Source of the DNA: Paragyromitra xinjiangensis
Taxonomy: Eukaryota; Ascomycota; Pezizomycetes; Pezizales; Discinaceae
NCBI GenBank assembly: GCA_038503065.1
Contig: JBCAMK010000001.1
Span: forward strand, 2,790,001 to 2,854,000
Reading direction: 5' to 3'
DNA length: 64,000 bases
Made by a program: the position numbers and the translations under genes. Numbering within the stretch: position 1 is the first letter of the stretch; each line of letters starts with the position of its first letter. The notes beneath the pieces were generated by a model. It was given only the letters and a program-made list of their open reading frames with translations. It was not told the DNA's origin and did not search any database. Positions 11,300 to 24,400 of the stretch are shown piece after piece.

Positions 11300-13317
11300 C
11301 ATCAGCAAAAAACGGAAATGCCGTAAAGTCCCTCTGGACGCCAAAATGCCATGGCGGAAACCTACCCTTCTGGACGCAGTGTGGTCCAACTACCCGTCGT
11401 CCAGAAGACATGGGGTAGGAGCTCTGGCCGTCTGAAAGGCAGCGCTGTAGGCTCTGATCGTCTGGATGAGCTCTGGTCGCCTGGGCGGGCTCTGGTCGTC
11501 TGGATGAAGCCTGTCGACCTCTGTACGTCCGGGGGAACCTCTTGCGGGGCCAGCACATTTTGGTAGGTTTGGAATTGCACGCTTTGCCTGTATGGCTCGT
11601 ATGGCTCGTATGGCTCGAATTCGTTCTATTGATTTATTTACTAATCTATGGATCTATCTATATATATGTGTACAAACATTTACTACCCGCAGCGAATCGA
11701 CCTATTGGCGCAGGCGGCGGAAGCTGCAGCAGCGAATTGACCATATGGCGGAGGCAGCGGAGGCTGCAGCAGCAAATCGACCATATGGCAGAGGCGGCGG
11801 AAGCTCAGGCAGCGGATCGACCATGTGGCGGAGGCGGAGGAAGCGCAGGCAGCGAATCGACCATATGGCGCAGGCGCAGGAAGCGCAGGCAGCGAATCGA
11901 CCTATTGGCGCAGGCAGCGGAAGCTGCAGCAGCGAATCGACCATATGGCGCAGGCTGCAGAAGCGCAGGCAGCGAATCGACCATATGGCGGAGGCAGAGG
12001 AAGCTCAGGCAGCGGATCGACCATATGGCGCAGGCAGCGAATCGACCTATTGGCGCAGGCAGCGGAAGCTGCTGCAGCGAATTGACCATATGGCGGAGGC
12101 AGCGGAGGCAGCGGAGGCTGCAGCAGCAAATCGACCATATGGCAGAGGCGGCGGAAGCTCAGGCAGCGAATCGACCATATGGCGCAGGCAGCGGAAGCTG
12201 CAGCAGCGAATCGACCATATGGCGCAGGCTGCAGAAGCGCAGGCAGCGAATTGACCATATGGCGGAAGCGGCGGAAGCGGCGGAAGCTGCTGCAGCGAAT
12301 CGACCATATGGCGGAGGCGGAGGAAGCGCAGGCAGCGAATCGACCATATGGCGGAGGCGCAGGAAGCGCAGGCAGCGAATCGACCATATGGCGGAGGCGG
12401 AGGAAGCTCAGGCAGCGAATCGACCATATGGCGCAGGCGCAGGAAGCGCAGGCAGCGAATCGACCATATGGCAGAGGCGGCGGAAGCGGAGGCAGCGAAT
12501 CGACCTATTGGCGCAGGCAGCGGAAGCTGCTGCAGCGAATTGACCATATGGCGGAGGCGGAGGAAGCTCAGGCAGCGGATCGACCATATGGCGCAGGCGC
12601 AGGAAGCGCAGGCAGCGAATCGACCTATTGGCGCAGGCAGCGGAAGCTGCAGCAGCAAATCGACCATATGGCGGAGGCGCAGGCAGCGAATCGACGACCT
12701 GCCAGAGGCTGGCAGCGAATTTAGCTGCCTCCTGAGCTCGCTTAGGCGGAAGCAGCGAGGCAGGCAGTGTGAATCGAACCGAGTCTAGGAGGCATATCAG
12801 CGGGAGTCAAATAAACGGAAGCAAGACGTTACCTAGGAGGCTCTTGGGAAGCAGAGCTTATTGCATGAGGCCTAAATCTCACGATGTTAGTAGTGTTGCG
12901 AGGTAGAGAATGGGTGGGAGAGAATAGGGGGAAGCAGATGGGAAGGAATAGGGGGAGGTGTCTTAGTAGGCGTTGCTTAGGCGTTGCTTAGGCGACACCT
13001 AAGCGAAGTTTGAAGATTTTGAAAATCGCTAAGTGCCTAGGGTCAGGGTTTTGACTTAGCGAAATAAAAAAAAGTTCCGGCAGCTACACGCATCGGGAGG
13101 GTGTCGGACGCACACAGGTCGGTCGGTGAAAGCACGGGCTTCTAGAAGGGCGCTCGGGTGTTGGCTGGTGGTAAGAGTTAGTCAGAGCGCGTCTAGATGC
13201 AGCACAGGCGCAGGCAGGCCGTCAGGAGGGGTTTGAGAGGCAATGCCCGTCTTCTAGAGGGTCAAAATGCCATTATACAATGTTACCCTTCTGGATGCCT
13301 TTTTTTTTTTACTGATG
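11300..13317. mobile_element. Non-autonomous element E2
   Basis: It begins CATCAGCAAAAAACGG, ends in T10 ACTGATG, and has a clean TT duplication on each side (11298-11299, 13318-13319). Layout and unique parts match E1 and E3. It shows the undisturbed state of this family. Confidence 0.9.
11689..12720. repeat. 40-bp tandem repeat array in E2 (about 25 units)
   Basis: Same unit as in E1, more copies. The upstream unique part (YTACCCGCAGCGAAT junction) is shared with E1 and E3. Confidence 0.9.
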
Positions 13318-13627
13318 TTGTCTGCTGGATTTTTGGGGGTCAAGATATATGTAGTTGAACCCATGAGGTTTGGTTAAATGCTAGAATTTGGTGAGGGAAA
13401 GCACAATGCAACGAAAATCTCAGGACTCTGTCAACATATGCAACCATGTCTTGCACTAGAATTAACTGGATGACTTGAGATTTAATAAGGTGAAAATTCA
13501 TGGGTATTGAAATTTTATGTGAGCTTCCCAGATTTTATTGTGGTGTTGGCATGGAAACTTGTAGTTGTGAACTAGCTTGATTTTGGTGTATTTTGGCTAG
13601 TGTCTCACGACTTTTTGCATGCGTCTG

Positions 13628-14858
13628 TACATGGAAAATTCTTCACCTTCAGGATTCCCGGTTGTTGGGATTGCTTCTTAATATGGGTGACCTCTTGGGC
13701 GTGACTTCGAGGTCAAAAATTATTGAGAGACAGGCACCCGAGAGAGCTATTTAGATAGGGGTCGTACTGCCCACTTCTAGCAAGCAAGCAATCAAGTGTT
13801 TTATCCTTCCATACGTGCCCAACACCAAAACACCGGTGCCCTCTCTACTAGAGCCTTCTATCGATACCAAATTAGAAAGCCTATTTCAATCCCACCGTGA
13901 GATGCTCAGAGTGACGCGTTGTGGTGCACATTGACGAGGCTTGACAACTACTACAACCCAACAAACGGCAAAAGTTAGGCTTGCTCCCATCCCCTACTGC
14001 CTAAGGTTGCTGCGTAGTATGGGCTAGGCATAAGGTTAGGCAAAGGTTACAGCAAACTATATTTCCGCGCAGTCCTTACGCCTCCACGACCACCTACATC
14101 AATCTCTGAATCGGTTGGGGCACAAATCCAGATCCTTCCAAAACGTTACACTTTGTACCACTAGTTCTCCAGAGGTTAGCCGAACTAGAGACTCATCAAT
14201 TCCATCCGGGCCCAGAGGAGAAAAAGACCCATTGGCGCTAGTAGCTCTAGCGTAGCCTAGGTGGAAGCTACATTTTCGACGCTCAGAGTGTGCCTTGGAA
14301 TTTAAGTGGACGGAATGAATCGCAAAACGGGTGAGGGTACACAGTAACAAAGTTAGTAGACCAGGTTACTAAAGCAGTCAACCAAGTACTCATAGTGCAG
14401 ATAATTGCAGTTACTGCTTTGCAAAAAGAGGGCGACACGCGCTGGGTGTGTAGTATGACATGTATTTAGGCTGATTTTTGATCGTCGGTTTACCCTCTCT
14501 ATCTTCTGTCACGCCCCGTACTTATGCCTTTGTTTCTATATCGTATTATGAGCTGCATCGCTGAGTACAGGTGTTGTCGGTCTAAGTTCGATTATCTTCT
14601 AGTAGTTCCTATGATTTTGTTCTCCTTGGAGCCATTTTTATCGTAGCTTCCAGCATAGATCTAGTTTCCGCTTTCCAATAATTAACCTCACCAAGAGTTT
14701 TATGTATATTGCATTCTTATTACTATCTACTTCATCATGGCTTATAGAGATGTTACTGCGGTACTTCCAAAGGAGGGGTATTAGTATCTGTTTAAGGAGC
14801 GGATGTCATGCTGATGTCTGAGTCGGTGTTCTATTAGAAGCAACCCTACGCCTCCCTT
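13628..14858. other. Gene-free flank of element O
   Basis: I see no gene, RNA or repeat I can support in this 1.2 kb. It ends with TT directly before O's terminus at 14859. Confidence 0.5.
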
Positions 14859-14879
14859 CATCAGCAAAAACAATTATCT

Positions 14880-15767
14880 CCTCCCAGAGCTCCGGGAGCC
14901 TCGGGAGACCCAGGGAAATGTTGTGCCTTCAGGGATGTGCTGGTTGTGAGCCACCTCCTCCAGGAGTCTCCTGGAGGAGTACGCGCCTGCTCCCTGGGTC
15001 TCCATGGAGATACTACAGCTCCTCCAGGTGCCTCCATAATCGGCTTGTATTTAGTCATACTCCTGGGGGAGAGCCGACGAATAGCCTTTTCCTCCATGGA
15101 GTCTGTGATATCACGCTTCCTCCCAGGGAGGTAGGAAATATCACTTCTTCCTCTGTGGAGTACCCGATATCGAGCTTCCTCCTGGGGAGAATAGAAGCAC
15201 GACTTCTTCCTCCATGGCGTACGTGATATTAAGCTTCCTCTCGGGGCGGATAGATGCATGACTTATTCTCCTGTGGCGTACGGGATATGTAGCTTCCTCC
15301 CAGGGAGACAACACCTCTTACCCCTCTTCTCCATAATCCCTTAGGCGATGCACAAAATCCCCCAGGAGCTCTACGCTTCGGGGCTTAAAGCCATTCACAT
15401 GATATCACTCGGACCGACGGAATAGGGTACAATTGAACCAAAATTACTATTATGACTATAACGCACACTAACAAAAGGAAAGATGTTGTATATCCTCCAC
15501 GACTCCCATATCGAACCAACTAAGAGACCAAAACAAATGAGAGCAAAGATGCAGTATATCCTCCACGGGCCCCATATCCTACCAATAAACAGACTCAAAA
15601 CAAACGAAAGCAAAGATGCCGCACATCCTCCACGGCTCCCAAATCAGACCAACAAAGAAACCAAAACAAACGAAATTAAAGATGCGGTATATCCTCCATG
15701 GCTCCCATATCCAATCAAAACAGACCAAAAACGAACGAACGAGTAGATGCTCCATATCCTCAAAGTC
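14880..15767. repeat. O subterminal repeats, including about four 60-66-bp tandem units
   Basis: 14880-15350 is rich in CTCCTGGAG/CTTCCTCCYAGGG motifs. At 15480-15745, units with TATCCTCCACGGCTCCCATAT followed by ACCAAAACAAACGA-like sequence repeat about four times. No gene is present. Confidence 0.7.
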
Positions 15768-16976
15768 TTATTCCCGTGCCTCTCTTTCCTGCTCAAAGCT
15801 TTCGACAGCGCCGGCGAGGTCTACCTGCATGTCATCAGTGGTCGGAGGGGCGTTAAATGCAGTAGTCGGAGCGTGGGCATCATCTGCGGAAGCAGGAGGG
15901 GTATCAACCTCAGTCTCGCTCCCACTTTCTACCTCTAAGAAAAGGGTCGGGATGTTGACAGGTGCCTTCTGCTGCTCCAGATCCTCAGGATGAGGAGAAT
16001 CTGAACCCGTTCGTCTGCTCTTGCTTCGGGGATGCTGGTAGCCTCCCCTTTCGAGCTCTCGCACGCGCTTGCGAGACCGCAACTCCTTCATAGGATCCTC
16101 CTCCTCGTTATCACTCCAAGGAGTTGTGGGCTCGTCCACAGGCTTCTTAGTCGCTCTGAAGACCTTCAGCTCCACCTCGCGGCGAATCGCCTTTAAAATC
16201 TCCACCTCCCAGCCTGGAGCTCTCATTGCTATGCTCTCCCACGTGTTGCAGTGCCTGAGCCAAATCGCTATTAAGGATGTCAGTCTTCCTGCTAAAGGAG
16301 GCAAGGAGCGCTAGGGGAATACCAAAGCAAGTCTCGCGTGTGAAGTCAACAGGATCCTCATATATACCAGTCGTCCAAGCCTTCAACGAGTAATAGAGTG
16401 CTGCCGTGATAAGGCATACAAACTCCTTATTGATGGAGGATATAAAGGACGAATCAACGCGTCCCCTCATCCTCCTCCCCTTATAGTACTTGAGGAATAT
16501 CAGCTCCGCAATGGCATCATTCAAGAAGCGATTGCCACAATCCTATCACGATGATTAGCCTCCCGCAGTATTACCACTTGATGTGACGTACCTCCATGCT
16601 AGCTTCCATGCACATAAATCTATCCTTAGCTAATAGATAGTCAACTTTATTCCTCACGTTCTGAGGATTCTGGTCATCCAGCTCATACAGCCGGACGATA
16701 TTTGCCTTCGCCGCACAGACAACATGAGAGCGCACCCGGGAGTGATGTTGGCTGATCTATAGCTCGTGTAAGGATATACAGCATCAGGAGGATATACAAT
16801 ATCCTTCAGGGGAAAGGGATAATTACCTGAGTTTGATTTTCACCTGTCAGCTCTAAGCTCTCTAGGGCAACTAGTGTTGCAAAATGATGGATAGACTTCT
16901 CTGGGTGGGAAATGATTACCTGACGGGTACAGGAAACCTCTAGAGGAGCCTGTCGCTCTATATCCTGCGAAGCTTT
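15768..16976 (-). pseudogene. DUF6532-like gene of element O, 3' part (split by G)
   Basis: Exons 16976-16827, 16756-16592, 16542-16323 and 16267-15768 read in frame, the splice sites leaving matching phases. Together with 33762-34538 they make 1812 bp (603 aa), divisible by three when the TT duplication is counted once. The region from NIVRLYELDDQNP to LKAWTTGIYEDPV follows the layout of the fungal DUF6532 domain: a helical block, then FLNDAIAELIF and ITAALYYSLKAW. The acidic tail (to 15768) carries a basic cluster (RSRKRVRELERG). Function unknown. The gene is interrupted only by element G, so loss of function is recent. The domain name is from memory of the family pattern. Confidence 0.65.
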
Positions 16977-16998
16977 CATCAGCAAAACCGATTCTCGG

Positions 16999-17854
16999 CT
17001 CCCGGGCGCTCCTGGACCCTCATGGACAGCGCGGACCGGATGGAGGCAAGTGCCAGTCCATGGAACAGGCATATCCCGTGGATCGTGGCACACGGACCCA
17101 GTACTTCACCGCACAGACCCCGGACCCCTGTGGACCACTTCATGGTCCTCCTGGACCGTCGTGGACCTTCACCCCTTCTTCTTGGACCACCGTGGTGCTC
17201 CTGTAGCATCTGTTGCTCTTCCTAGATCACGAACCATTCTTTGGGGACCGCTCTGGACAAGTGACTCCTTCTCCCTGGGATACCGTACCCCAATCGATAA
17301 CTTCCGGACCGTAGGGTCTGTCTCTTTGATCCCTGGGACCGCATCCCATCGTTCCTCAATCCCTTCGAGTTCCTGGTTTTCTGCTCGTTTTTCCTGGATC
17401 GATGATCTCCAGCTCCAAGGACTCCTGATAAAGCTTCGCATCTTCCCGGATCGATGATCTCCAGCTCCAAGGACTCCTGATAAAGCTTCGCATCTTCCCG
17501 GATCGATGATCTCCAGCTCCAAGGACTCCTCATAAAGCTATGCATCTTCCCGGATCGCCTTGTACTTTACGTGTATCTTCGCGGACCCCTCTCCTAGATT
17601 TCCGGACCATCCGCGAAACCACGCACAATGACGGACCCTTCTGGTTTTGACCCCGAGGTTCTGGCTTGGTTTGACTTTTGGACCGTACGTTTCTATTAAA
17701 ATACTCCGCCTATAATACAAAATGACCCTAATACGCGCATATTCCGACACCGTTGCCTCCGTCTATTATTATTCGCTTACAAGATATATCACTCAGGCCC
17801 CTCCACTACCCATTATTGCCTACCCTATCAGTACACTAATTCGTACATGGACCC
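16999..17854. repeat. Left subterminal region of G with three 52-bp tandem units
   Basis: GGACC/GGTCC-type motifs recur throughout. From 17396 to 17555 the unit GGATCGATGATCTCCAGCTC... repeats with an exact 52-bp period (17396, 17448, 17500, partial at 17552). No gene is supported. Confidence 0.75.
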
Positions 17855-19666
17855 CTATTCCCCGTCGCTATCTCTCAGGTCCTCGATATCGCTACCTAGT
17901 TCATCCTCGTACCCCGTGGTCTGCACAACGTTATCCTGCAGCCGGAAACGTTTCTTGATGCCTTCTTCGATCTTCCTGAGAACGGCATCTTGTCTTGTCT
18001 TCGACATCTAGGTTCATTAGTTATTGCTCTAGAGAGATTGCAGATTACTCACCTTCAACATAGTATTCTTATAGCGCTCATAGTGATCTATGGTACGGTC
18101 AGCCAAAGAAAATGTGACGAATGAGCATTTTTACCTATCATCCGCTCACGTTCGAACCCGATAACAGGGCTCGCCTTGACTCCTGTCAACTCATAGTCCG
18201 TCAATGCACACCGCAGCGCGGTACAGACCACTAATACTGTCGGCCAACGAATCGGCAGAAACTGATCAGCGGTGACATCCATTCGACCTAGGGTCCTTTC
18301 AGACCCAAAGAAGTGGTCCTCGATGAGGTGCCTGATAGCCGGATGCATGAACCAAGCTTTTTTCGCAGGTCCGTCGCCCTTGCTTTGTTAGTCGTTCACA
18401 TGGACTGCTTTGGGCTTCGGTACTTACGGATTGTATCTCCTTAAACATAAATCTATCGCCCTCCAGCAACTCTCTGACAGTTGAACGACAGGCCTCGGGA
18501 TTGTGTACTCGTAATCCATACAAAACAATAATCGAATCACGTGCGTTGCCAACCAGGTACAATCGGTACGCTGCAATCCTTTTCTTCAACTAAGGTTCGT
18601 CAGTACAAGTTATCGAGAATGATAGAGAGAACTCACCGCCTTACAAGATACAGGGTCCGGCTGCCTATCTGGTTGTATGGTCTCCGGACCTCCTGGCCTC
18701 ATCACATGATCGTCGAGAATGGCTGTTTCGTAAAACGATAGGGCCGAGCTCCACGCTTTTACGATCAATGCCTCCTGGCCAGATGGGCCCGGCCAAGGCT
18801 GGAACGAAAGTACGTCTGCGTGGAGGAAACTCTTAGCATACTTGTAGACAAACCTATTTCGCTGAGGCATCGCGATCGAATCAAGGTTCTCATCCCCCTC
18901 CTCACTACTTCGACGCTGCGGCGGTGGGGTAGAATTAGTACTACTTTGCCCCGAGAATTGAGACGATCCGTCCCCCAGACCCTGCCTTCTGCCGTACCCT
19001 CCGCTTTCGTTTCTTGGAGTACGCCTGCCATCGGACTCTAGTTCAGGGGTAGAGGTACCAGCTCTGAGACTGGAGGGCAGTGAAGATGTCCTCGCCATTG
19101 GAACCTCCTGAGAGGCTGCAAGACGAGATGGTCCACGGTGCGTAACAGGACTCCAACCAGAGTCCGTTTGGCTGACTATTAGCCGTTTCGAAAAATTAGC
19201 ATGCCCAAATAACAGGGGGGCATATTTACATACGTGTTGGGCTCCGCGGTTCTTCGCTTTCTCGTTCGTCGTCCTGTCTTTCTTGTTCTTGTTCTTCTCG
19301 TTCTTGCCCCCGCTGTTGCTCCGGCTGCTGTTGCTGCTGTTGCTGCTGTTGCTGCTGTTGCCCCTGCTCTTGCTGCTGTTGCCCCTGCTCTTGCTCTTGT
19401 TCCTCCAACTGTTCTTGATTAGGTCTTTGGGAATCTAGGTCATCCTCGACGCGTCGAGCGGAGATCCGTCTCCTAGTCCGCGGCTCTTCTTCGTCTAACA
19501 CATATCAGCGAAGTTAACGAACTCATCCCTCTAGGTGCTTCCACTCACCTCGATCAAGGCCTCGTTTTCGTTGGACCGGCTGTTTGGCTACTCGAGCGGC
19601 TACGGCCCCATTTGCCCGGGTCTGGCGGCTCGTTTGGCTGTTACCTGTTAATTGAGTCTCGCTCAT
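17855..19666 (-). CDS. DUF6532-like protein of element G, 503 aa
   Basis: Seven exons: 19666-19549, 19494-19234, 19175-18637, 18589-18428, 18378-18135, 18087-18053 and 18007-17855. Phases agree at every junction and the sum is 1512 bp. The N-terminus is basic (QPVQRKRG), followed by a long Gln/Glu tract from a CAG-type microsatellite (19310-19400). The C-terminal half (residues 240-450) holds the DUF6532-like core: ARDSIIVLYGL, then MHPAIRHLIEDHFFG and PTVLVVCTALRCALTDYE, ending in a basic helix. No frame break is visible, so it may be functional. Function unknown; Gln-rich and basic parts suggest a nuclear role, which is inference. Its paralog in O occupies the same position in the cassette. 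Confidence 0.75.
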
Positions 19667-20167
19667 GGTGCTATCAGTTGCAATATCGTTATGGTGGTAA
19701 AGGATGTGGAGTGCTCTGCTCTGCTGTGCTGTGGTATGGTGGTTCAGGCTCCTGAAAAGGGGGCAGAAAACGTGTTTTTGTTGGCCTACGCTTACGTAAA
19801 GCAGACCTGATGTCTCAGTTCGACTGGAGCTTTTGAGTAATGGAATCCCTCAGCAAGCAGGCGAGTGCGGTATCTGTGGACCCTGCAATTGGTATTTCGA
19901 CAGCCTCCCCACTGAGTTTCGGACAGAAAAACAGTTACCAGGTGCACTGGATGCGGGGTATGACAATCAACGCGAATACGAGCACAAAGGTAGCAGTCAA
20001 AGTAGATGAGACCCAAGAAACACATGCTTTAACTAAGAAAGGCCGTCAAACAGCTTCAGGGAAAGAGTAATCCGTGGTGGAGCTTAGGAGCGATGGGCTG
20101 TTCTCCAGGGGGGGAGGTTAATCTATTTGGATATAATTGAAGTGACAACACACGCTGTGGTTGACTT
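19667..20167. other. Intergenic stretch in G
   Basis: No gene supported. It would contain the promoter of the DUF6532-like gene and the 3' end of the Rpt6-derived ORF. Confidence 0.4.
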
Positions 20168-21307
20168 CTAAACTCTTCCGACAACGCGGACTGCAGCGGT
20201 AAGCAGCATATTCGGAAAAAGGCGACTCACGATCAGGCGAGAATCACGATCGTGTTTGTTTAGAACCTTGGCCGTTGCAGGGTCTGTTGTAAGTTCCGTT
20301 AGCATACCAAGAATAAGAAAAAGGTTTGCAGCCGTATTCAAATCTTCCTGCGTTACGTGGATTCGTCGCTCTCGGAGAGCGTACATCCCTGCCTCGGTGT
20401 ACACACCCTTCAGCTCAGCGCCGTAGCATCCGTTCATTTTCTCTGCGATCTTCTTGAGATCACGAGTTAGGACACCGAGAATAGGACAAGGACGAAGGTT
20501 TGCAGCCGTATTCAAATCCTCCTGCGTCACGTGGATTCGTCGCTCTCGGAGAGCGTACATTCCTGCCTCGGTGTACACACCCTTCAGCTCAGCGCCGTAG
20601 CATCCGTTCATTTTCTCTGCGATCTTCTTGAGATCACGGGTTAGGGCACCGAGAATAGGACAAGGACGAAGGTTTGCAGCCGTATTCAAATCTTCCTGCG
20701 TCACGTGGATTCGTCGCTCTCGGAGAACGTACATTCCTGCCTCGGTGTACACACCCTTCAGCTCAGCGCCGTAGCATCCGTTCATTTTCTCTGCGATCTT
20801 CTTGAGATCACGGGTTAGGGCACCGAGAATAGGACAAGGACGAAGGTTTGTGGCCGTACCCAACTCTTCCTGTGTTACGTGGATTCGTCGCTCTCGGAGA
20901 GCGTACATCCCTGCCTCGGTGTACACACCCTTCAGCTCAGCGCCGTAGCATCCGTTCATTTTCTCTGCGATCTTCTTGAGATCACGGGTTAGGGCACCGA
21001 GAATTGGGCAAGGACGAAGGTTCGTAACCGTACCCAACTCTTCCTGTGTTACATGGATTCGTCGCTCTCGGAGAGCGTACATTCCTGCCTCGGTGTACAC
21101 ACCCTTCAGCTCCGTACCGTGGTATCCATTCGTTTTCTCTGTAATCTTGAGATCGACCATGCTGGAACGGCCTCTCGTGGAACGGAGAGCATTACCCGTA
21201 TTGTGGGTTCGCATTTTTGGATTCACGAATGATAGGTGCCTAGAAGGATCGAGTGACCGTCTATGATTGGTTAGATCAGCAATTTTGCTACATTCGGCTG
21301 CGACCAT
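20168..21307 (-). CDS. ORF of five tandem proteasome Rpt6 C-terminal fragments
   Basis: A 379-codon uninterrupted frame contains five copies of a 58-residue unit. Each holds [18 protein letters not shown] followed by [19 protein letters not shown]. This is the small C-terminal helical part of the 26S proteasome ATPase Rpt6 (Sug1), where yeast and human keep a nearly identical sequence. The AAA ATPase core is absent, so no ATPase activity is expected. A linker ([14 protein letters not shown]) not from Rpt6 joins the units. The first unit is most diverged. It looks like a captured host-gene piece amplified in frame inside transposon G. Expression is unknown; if made, it could mimic an Rpt6 surface, which is speculation. 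Confidence 0.8.
   Translation of the reverse strand: MVAAECSKIADLTNHRRSLDPSRHLSFVNPKMRTHNTGNALRSTRGRSSMVDLKITEKTNGYHGTELKGVYTEAGMYALRERRIHVTQEELGTVTNLRPCPILGALTRDLKKIAEKMNGCYGAELKGVYTEAGMYALRERRIHVTQEELGTATNLRPCPILGALTRDLKKIAEKMNGCYGAELKGVYTEAGMYVLRERRIHVTQEDLNTAANLRPCPILGALTRDLKKIAEKMNGCYGAELKGVYTEAGMYALRERRIHVTQEDLNTAANLRPCPILGVLTRDLKKIAEKMNGCYGAELKGVYTEAGMYALRERRIHVTQEDLNTAANLFLILGMLTELTTDPATAKVLNKHDRDSRLIVSRLFPNMLLTAAVRVVGRV
20327..21170 (-). repeat. 174-bp tandem repeat, five copies
   Basis: Equivalent points at 20327, 20501, 20675, 20849 and 21023 are each 174 bp apart. The period is a multiple of three, preserving the frame. Inner copies are nearly identical and the outermost (21023-21170) is diverged, as in amplification from one end. 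Confidence 0.92.
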
Positions 21308-21424
21308 ACTACATTCGGCCTAGACCGCGCCTTGTCGTTTCATCCCACCAATGCGACTAATTCAATTTGAGCTATTAAAAATATGAATATAATTTATTAA
21401 ACTAAAAGAAATGACTCGATTGAC

Positions 21425-24400
21425 TTAATCAGATGTAATGCCGGACCCTACATCGCGTGCGGTCCGCCTGGATTTCTCGATCAGTGCGTTCCGGGTCTGG
21501 ATGAGTTTGACATAGGATACTTTAGATCCAATGAGGCTATGAATGACGCGGGCTTCGAATCTGGCGTGTAATTTCTGCAACTCTTGCGCGCGGTCGTCTA
21601 CCCCTCCAACACAGTGGAGAATCCATGCTTGCGTGTCTCGAAATTGGCAGAGGCGGCGGACGCGTGCAATTGCGTGGCATTCCTCATTGTGACTCCAGAA
21701 CTTTTGGAGAATAATAACGTGGTTCGCGGCTTCCAGGTTCGCACCGATCCCGCCAAGAGCTGGTGTAAGTACTAGTATACTTGGTTTTGCTGCGTCTGCA
21801 AATTCGCCAACCAAAGTTCCCCGCTCTGCTGCGCCGAGATTTTTGCTGAGATGAAAAGCTTCCACGTTCGGATGAAAGTTGCTAAACCACCACATGAGAA
21901 GGTGTGCTTGCCCAGGCAGTGCGGTGAAAATGACAGCTTTATTTGGGGGTCCGTTTTCGACAGGCGTTTCCAGCATCGGCAGAAATGTGGCGGCTAACCA
22001 GCGGAAGATAGGTCCGCCTTTGAAGGTCGGACCATTCCAAACGGTCCGGTATTGGGTCCGGTCGGCGGCACCCTCGTCATAGGTGTCACCACCTTGTGCA
22101 AGGTCGCTCGAGAAACATGCCAAACGCCAGCTGTGGATGACTGACAAAAATTTATCCCCCTGAACCCTCTTCATTTTGCGTACCCAGTCCTCCAACCACT
22201 TAGCTTCACCTGGTGTGTATGTCAGACGTGGTCTGTGAATGGTGTGAAGAGGCATCTGTATTAACAGTTTGCCATCCGCATCCTTAGTTTCCGTACAGCG
22301 CCGCATCACCCAAGGCCAAACACACTTCTTTAGCTCTGCGTATATATCTTCCTTAGGGGCTCCAAGCTTGCCGTTGGTGATAATCTCTTGCAATCGCTTG
22401 GGTCCGTGGTCCGAAAGCCTGGCCGAGCTGCACTGGCAGAAAAGCCAAGAGGTTTGGACGGCCCAGTCGCCAATGGAGTGGTGCATTGGCGTACCTGTTA
22501 GTTGAATCCTATACGGTGCATCGAGGTTAACTAGTGACTTATAAGTTTCAGTACCGATATTTTTGGCCCAGTGCGATTCGTCGAAGATGGCCATTCCAAA
22601 CTGGCATCCTTTGAGAGAGTTCATGTATTTGCTCATCCAAGTGAGATATGACACTAGGTAAATGACGTTTCCGCGGTCACTGGCCTCTTCGCTGATGTTT
22701 ATATCATCAGCGGTCAGTGAGGACTTGTTGTTGATTCTTTGTAATTTGAGGTTGGTGCTAGTGGTCATTTGCTGGATAGCTTCCCCCCAATCGCTCATAA
22801 GGCTCGAGGGAACGACGACTAGAGTTGGCCTGCTGATGATTGGCCCGTCTTTTTCTAGTAGGGGACACCACGTCTCCAATTTACTCAAATTCGTTCCGTA
22901 ATATGGGATATGCCCATCCTTTTGAGAGAGATGCAAGAGGTGTTTTATATGCAGTACCGCCCCCAGTGCAGTGAAGGTTTTTCCCAGACCCACTTCGTCT
23001 GCAATTAATGCACCCGTAAGTCCGAGCCTATCCTCTTGCATGAAGCGCTTAAGCACCCAACTAATACCCGAAACTTGGTGCGGCAGGAAACCTACGGTCG
23101 GGATACCCGGAACACTGAAGACCTTGTCACTGATATCCTCCTCTGTGGGTGTTAAGGGTTTGGATCCTACCCTTTCAAGTGCTTCCTCAAAATTCTCGTG
23201 TTCAAAGTCTTTATTCATATGGCTTTGGCATAGCTCATAAAGGTCTGCTTCTTCTTGGTATTTCAGGCTTGGGGTATCTGACCCAGTTGCGCCAGGGAAC
23301 GATCTGAGTTCAGCGGAGTAGCGCGGATCTGAAAGATCATCCTTCCGGAGCATCAGCCTATAAGCCATTTCCTCGACACTATCTCTCGTGATATTTCCTA
23401 TTACTGTTTAGTAAATGATGTATATTGGGGTATTGTACATGTGCTAACTAACCAGGTCCGTCACCACCTGCTCCGCCATCACTCCCTCCACTACTACCCG
23501 CTCCATCACTTCCTTCATCCTCTTCACGGGCCCTCGCAAGTTGAAGCTTTAATAAGCTCGTTTTGGCTTTCACCCTCATCCGCTTGGGTGTGGTGGGGTC
23601 CCCGAGTACCTTCTCCAGTTCTGCCATCCTTGCGTCCTCATCCTTCCGCTTCTGGATGGCGGCGAGCCTGGCTTCCTCTTCCTTTTCCTTTTCAATGCGT
23701 AGCCTCTCCGCCTCCACTGCTTCCTCTCGACGGGCTGCTTCCAGACGGGCTACTGTTTCAGGATCCACGGATTCTTCGATCGCCCATTTGGCTGGTTCTG
23801 TGGATACGTAGGGTCGCCCGGTGAGCAAGACAAACCTAGCTTTTTTCGTACCCTCCATATTTTCTTGATAGTTACTCTGAACCTCAATGATTGCCGTGTT
23901 CCATGAGGTCTGGCTGTAAATGGGTGCTTCGGTGTTCGAGCCAAAATCGATATTCATGAGCTGAGAATAAACTCTGGAGAGGACTGGAATCTCAACTGTT
24001 ATAGTCAACTGTCCGGTGAGGTTCGTTTGCTCACGCACCCATTTGACTAATTCTGTGAAACTGCGAATAGCTTGATACTCCACGCGCCAGCGCTCGTCCG
24101 TGGTTCCGTTCTGAAGTACACACACTAACATTGGGTAATCGAGTGTAGGATACTCTATCCTACGGACCTTAGAGTCCCTACTGTCTTCTGAAGTGTCTGC
24201 GGGGCGCTTGCCATTGGTATTGGTACCATCTTCGCCGGTAATGTTTTCAGCAAGGGTCCTCTCGGCGGCAGCTTTTTCGGCGGCAGCCTTTTCGGCGACA
24301 ATTTTTGCTGCGAGTATTTCGGCAGCCCTTTCTACGGCAGTTTCAGGTGGTTCGGCTGACGCCGAATCCCTTGCAAGGGCTCGAGTCTTTTTAGTCTGGG

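Larger units (their letters stand above)
11145..13627. mobile_element. Mariner-like MITE interrupted by E2
   Basis: Terminal inverted repeats of about 49 bp (4 mismatches) begin CAGACGTGTGCAAAAAGTCG at 11145 and end at 13627. They are flanked by TA at 11143-11144 and 13628-13629, as for Tc1/mariner elements. Without E2 it is about 465 bp and codes for nothing. Confidence 0.85.

Noticed and set aside
9024..12788. Long overlapping ORFs (up to 333 aa) with repeated IDHMAEAAEA-type sequence on both strands, also at 38.4-42.5 kb
   Set aside because: They arise from the 40-bp satellite: the period shifts frame each unit and lacks stops, so many frames are open. No start context, introns or conserved ends.
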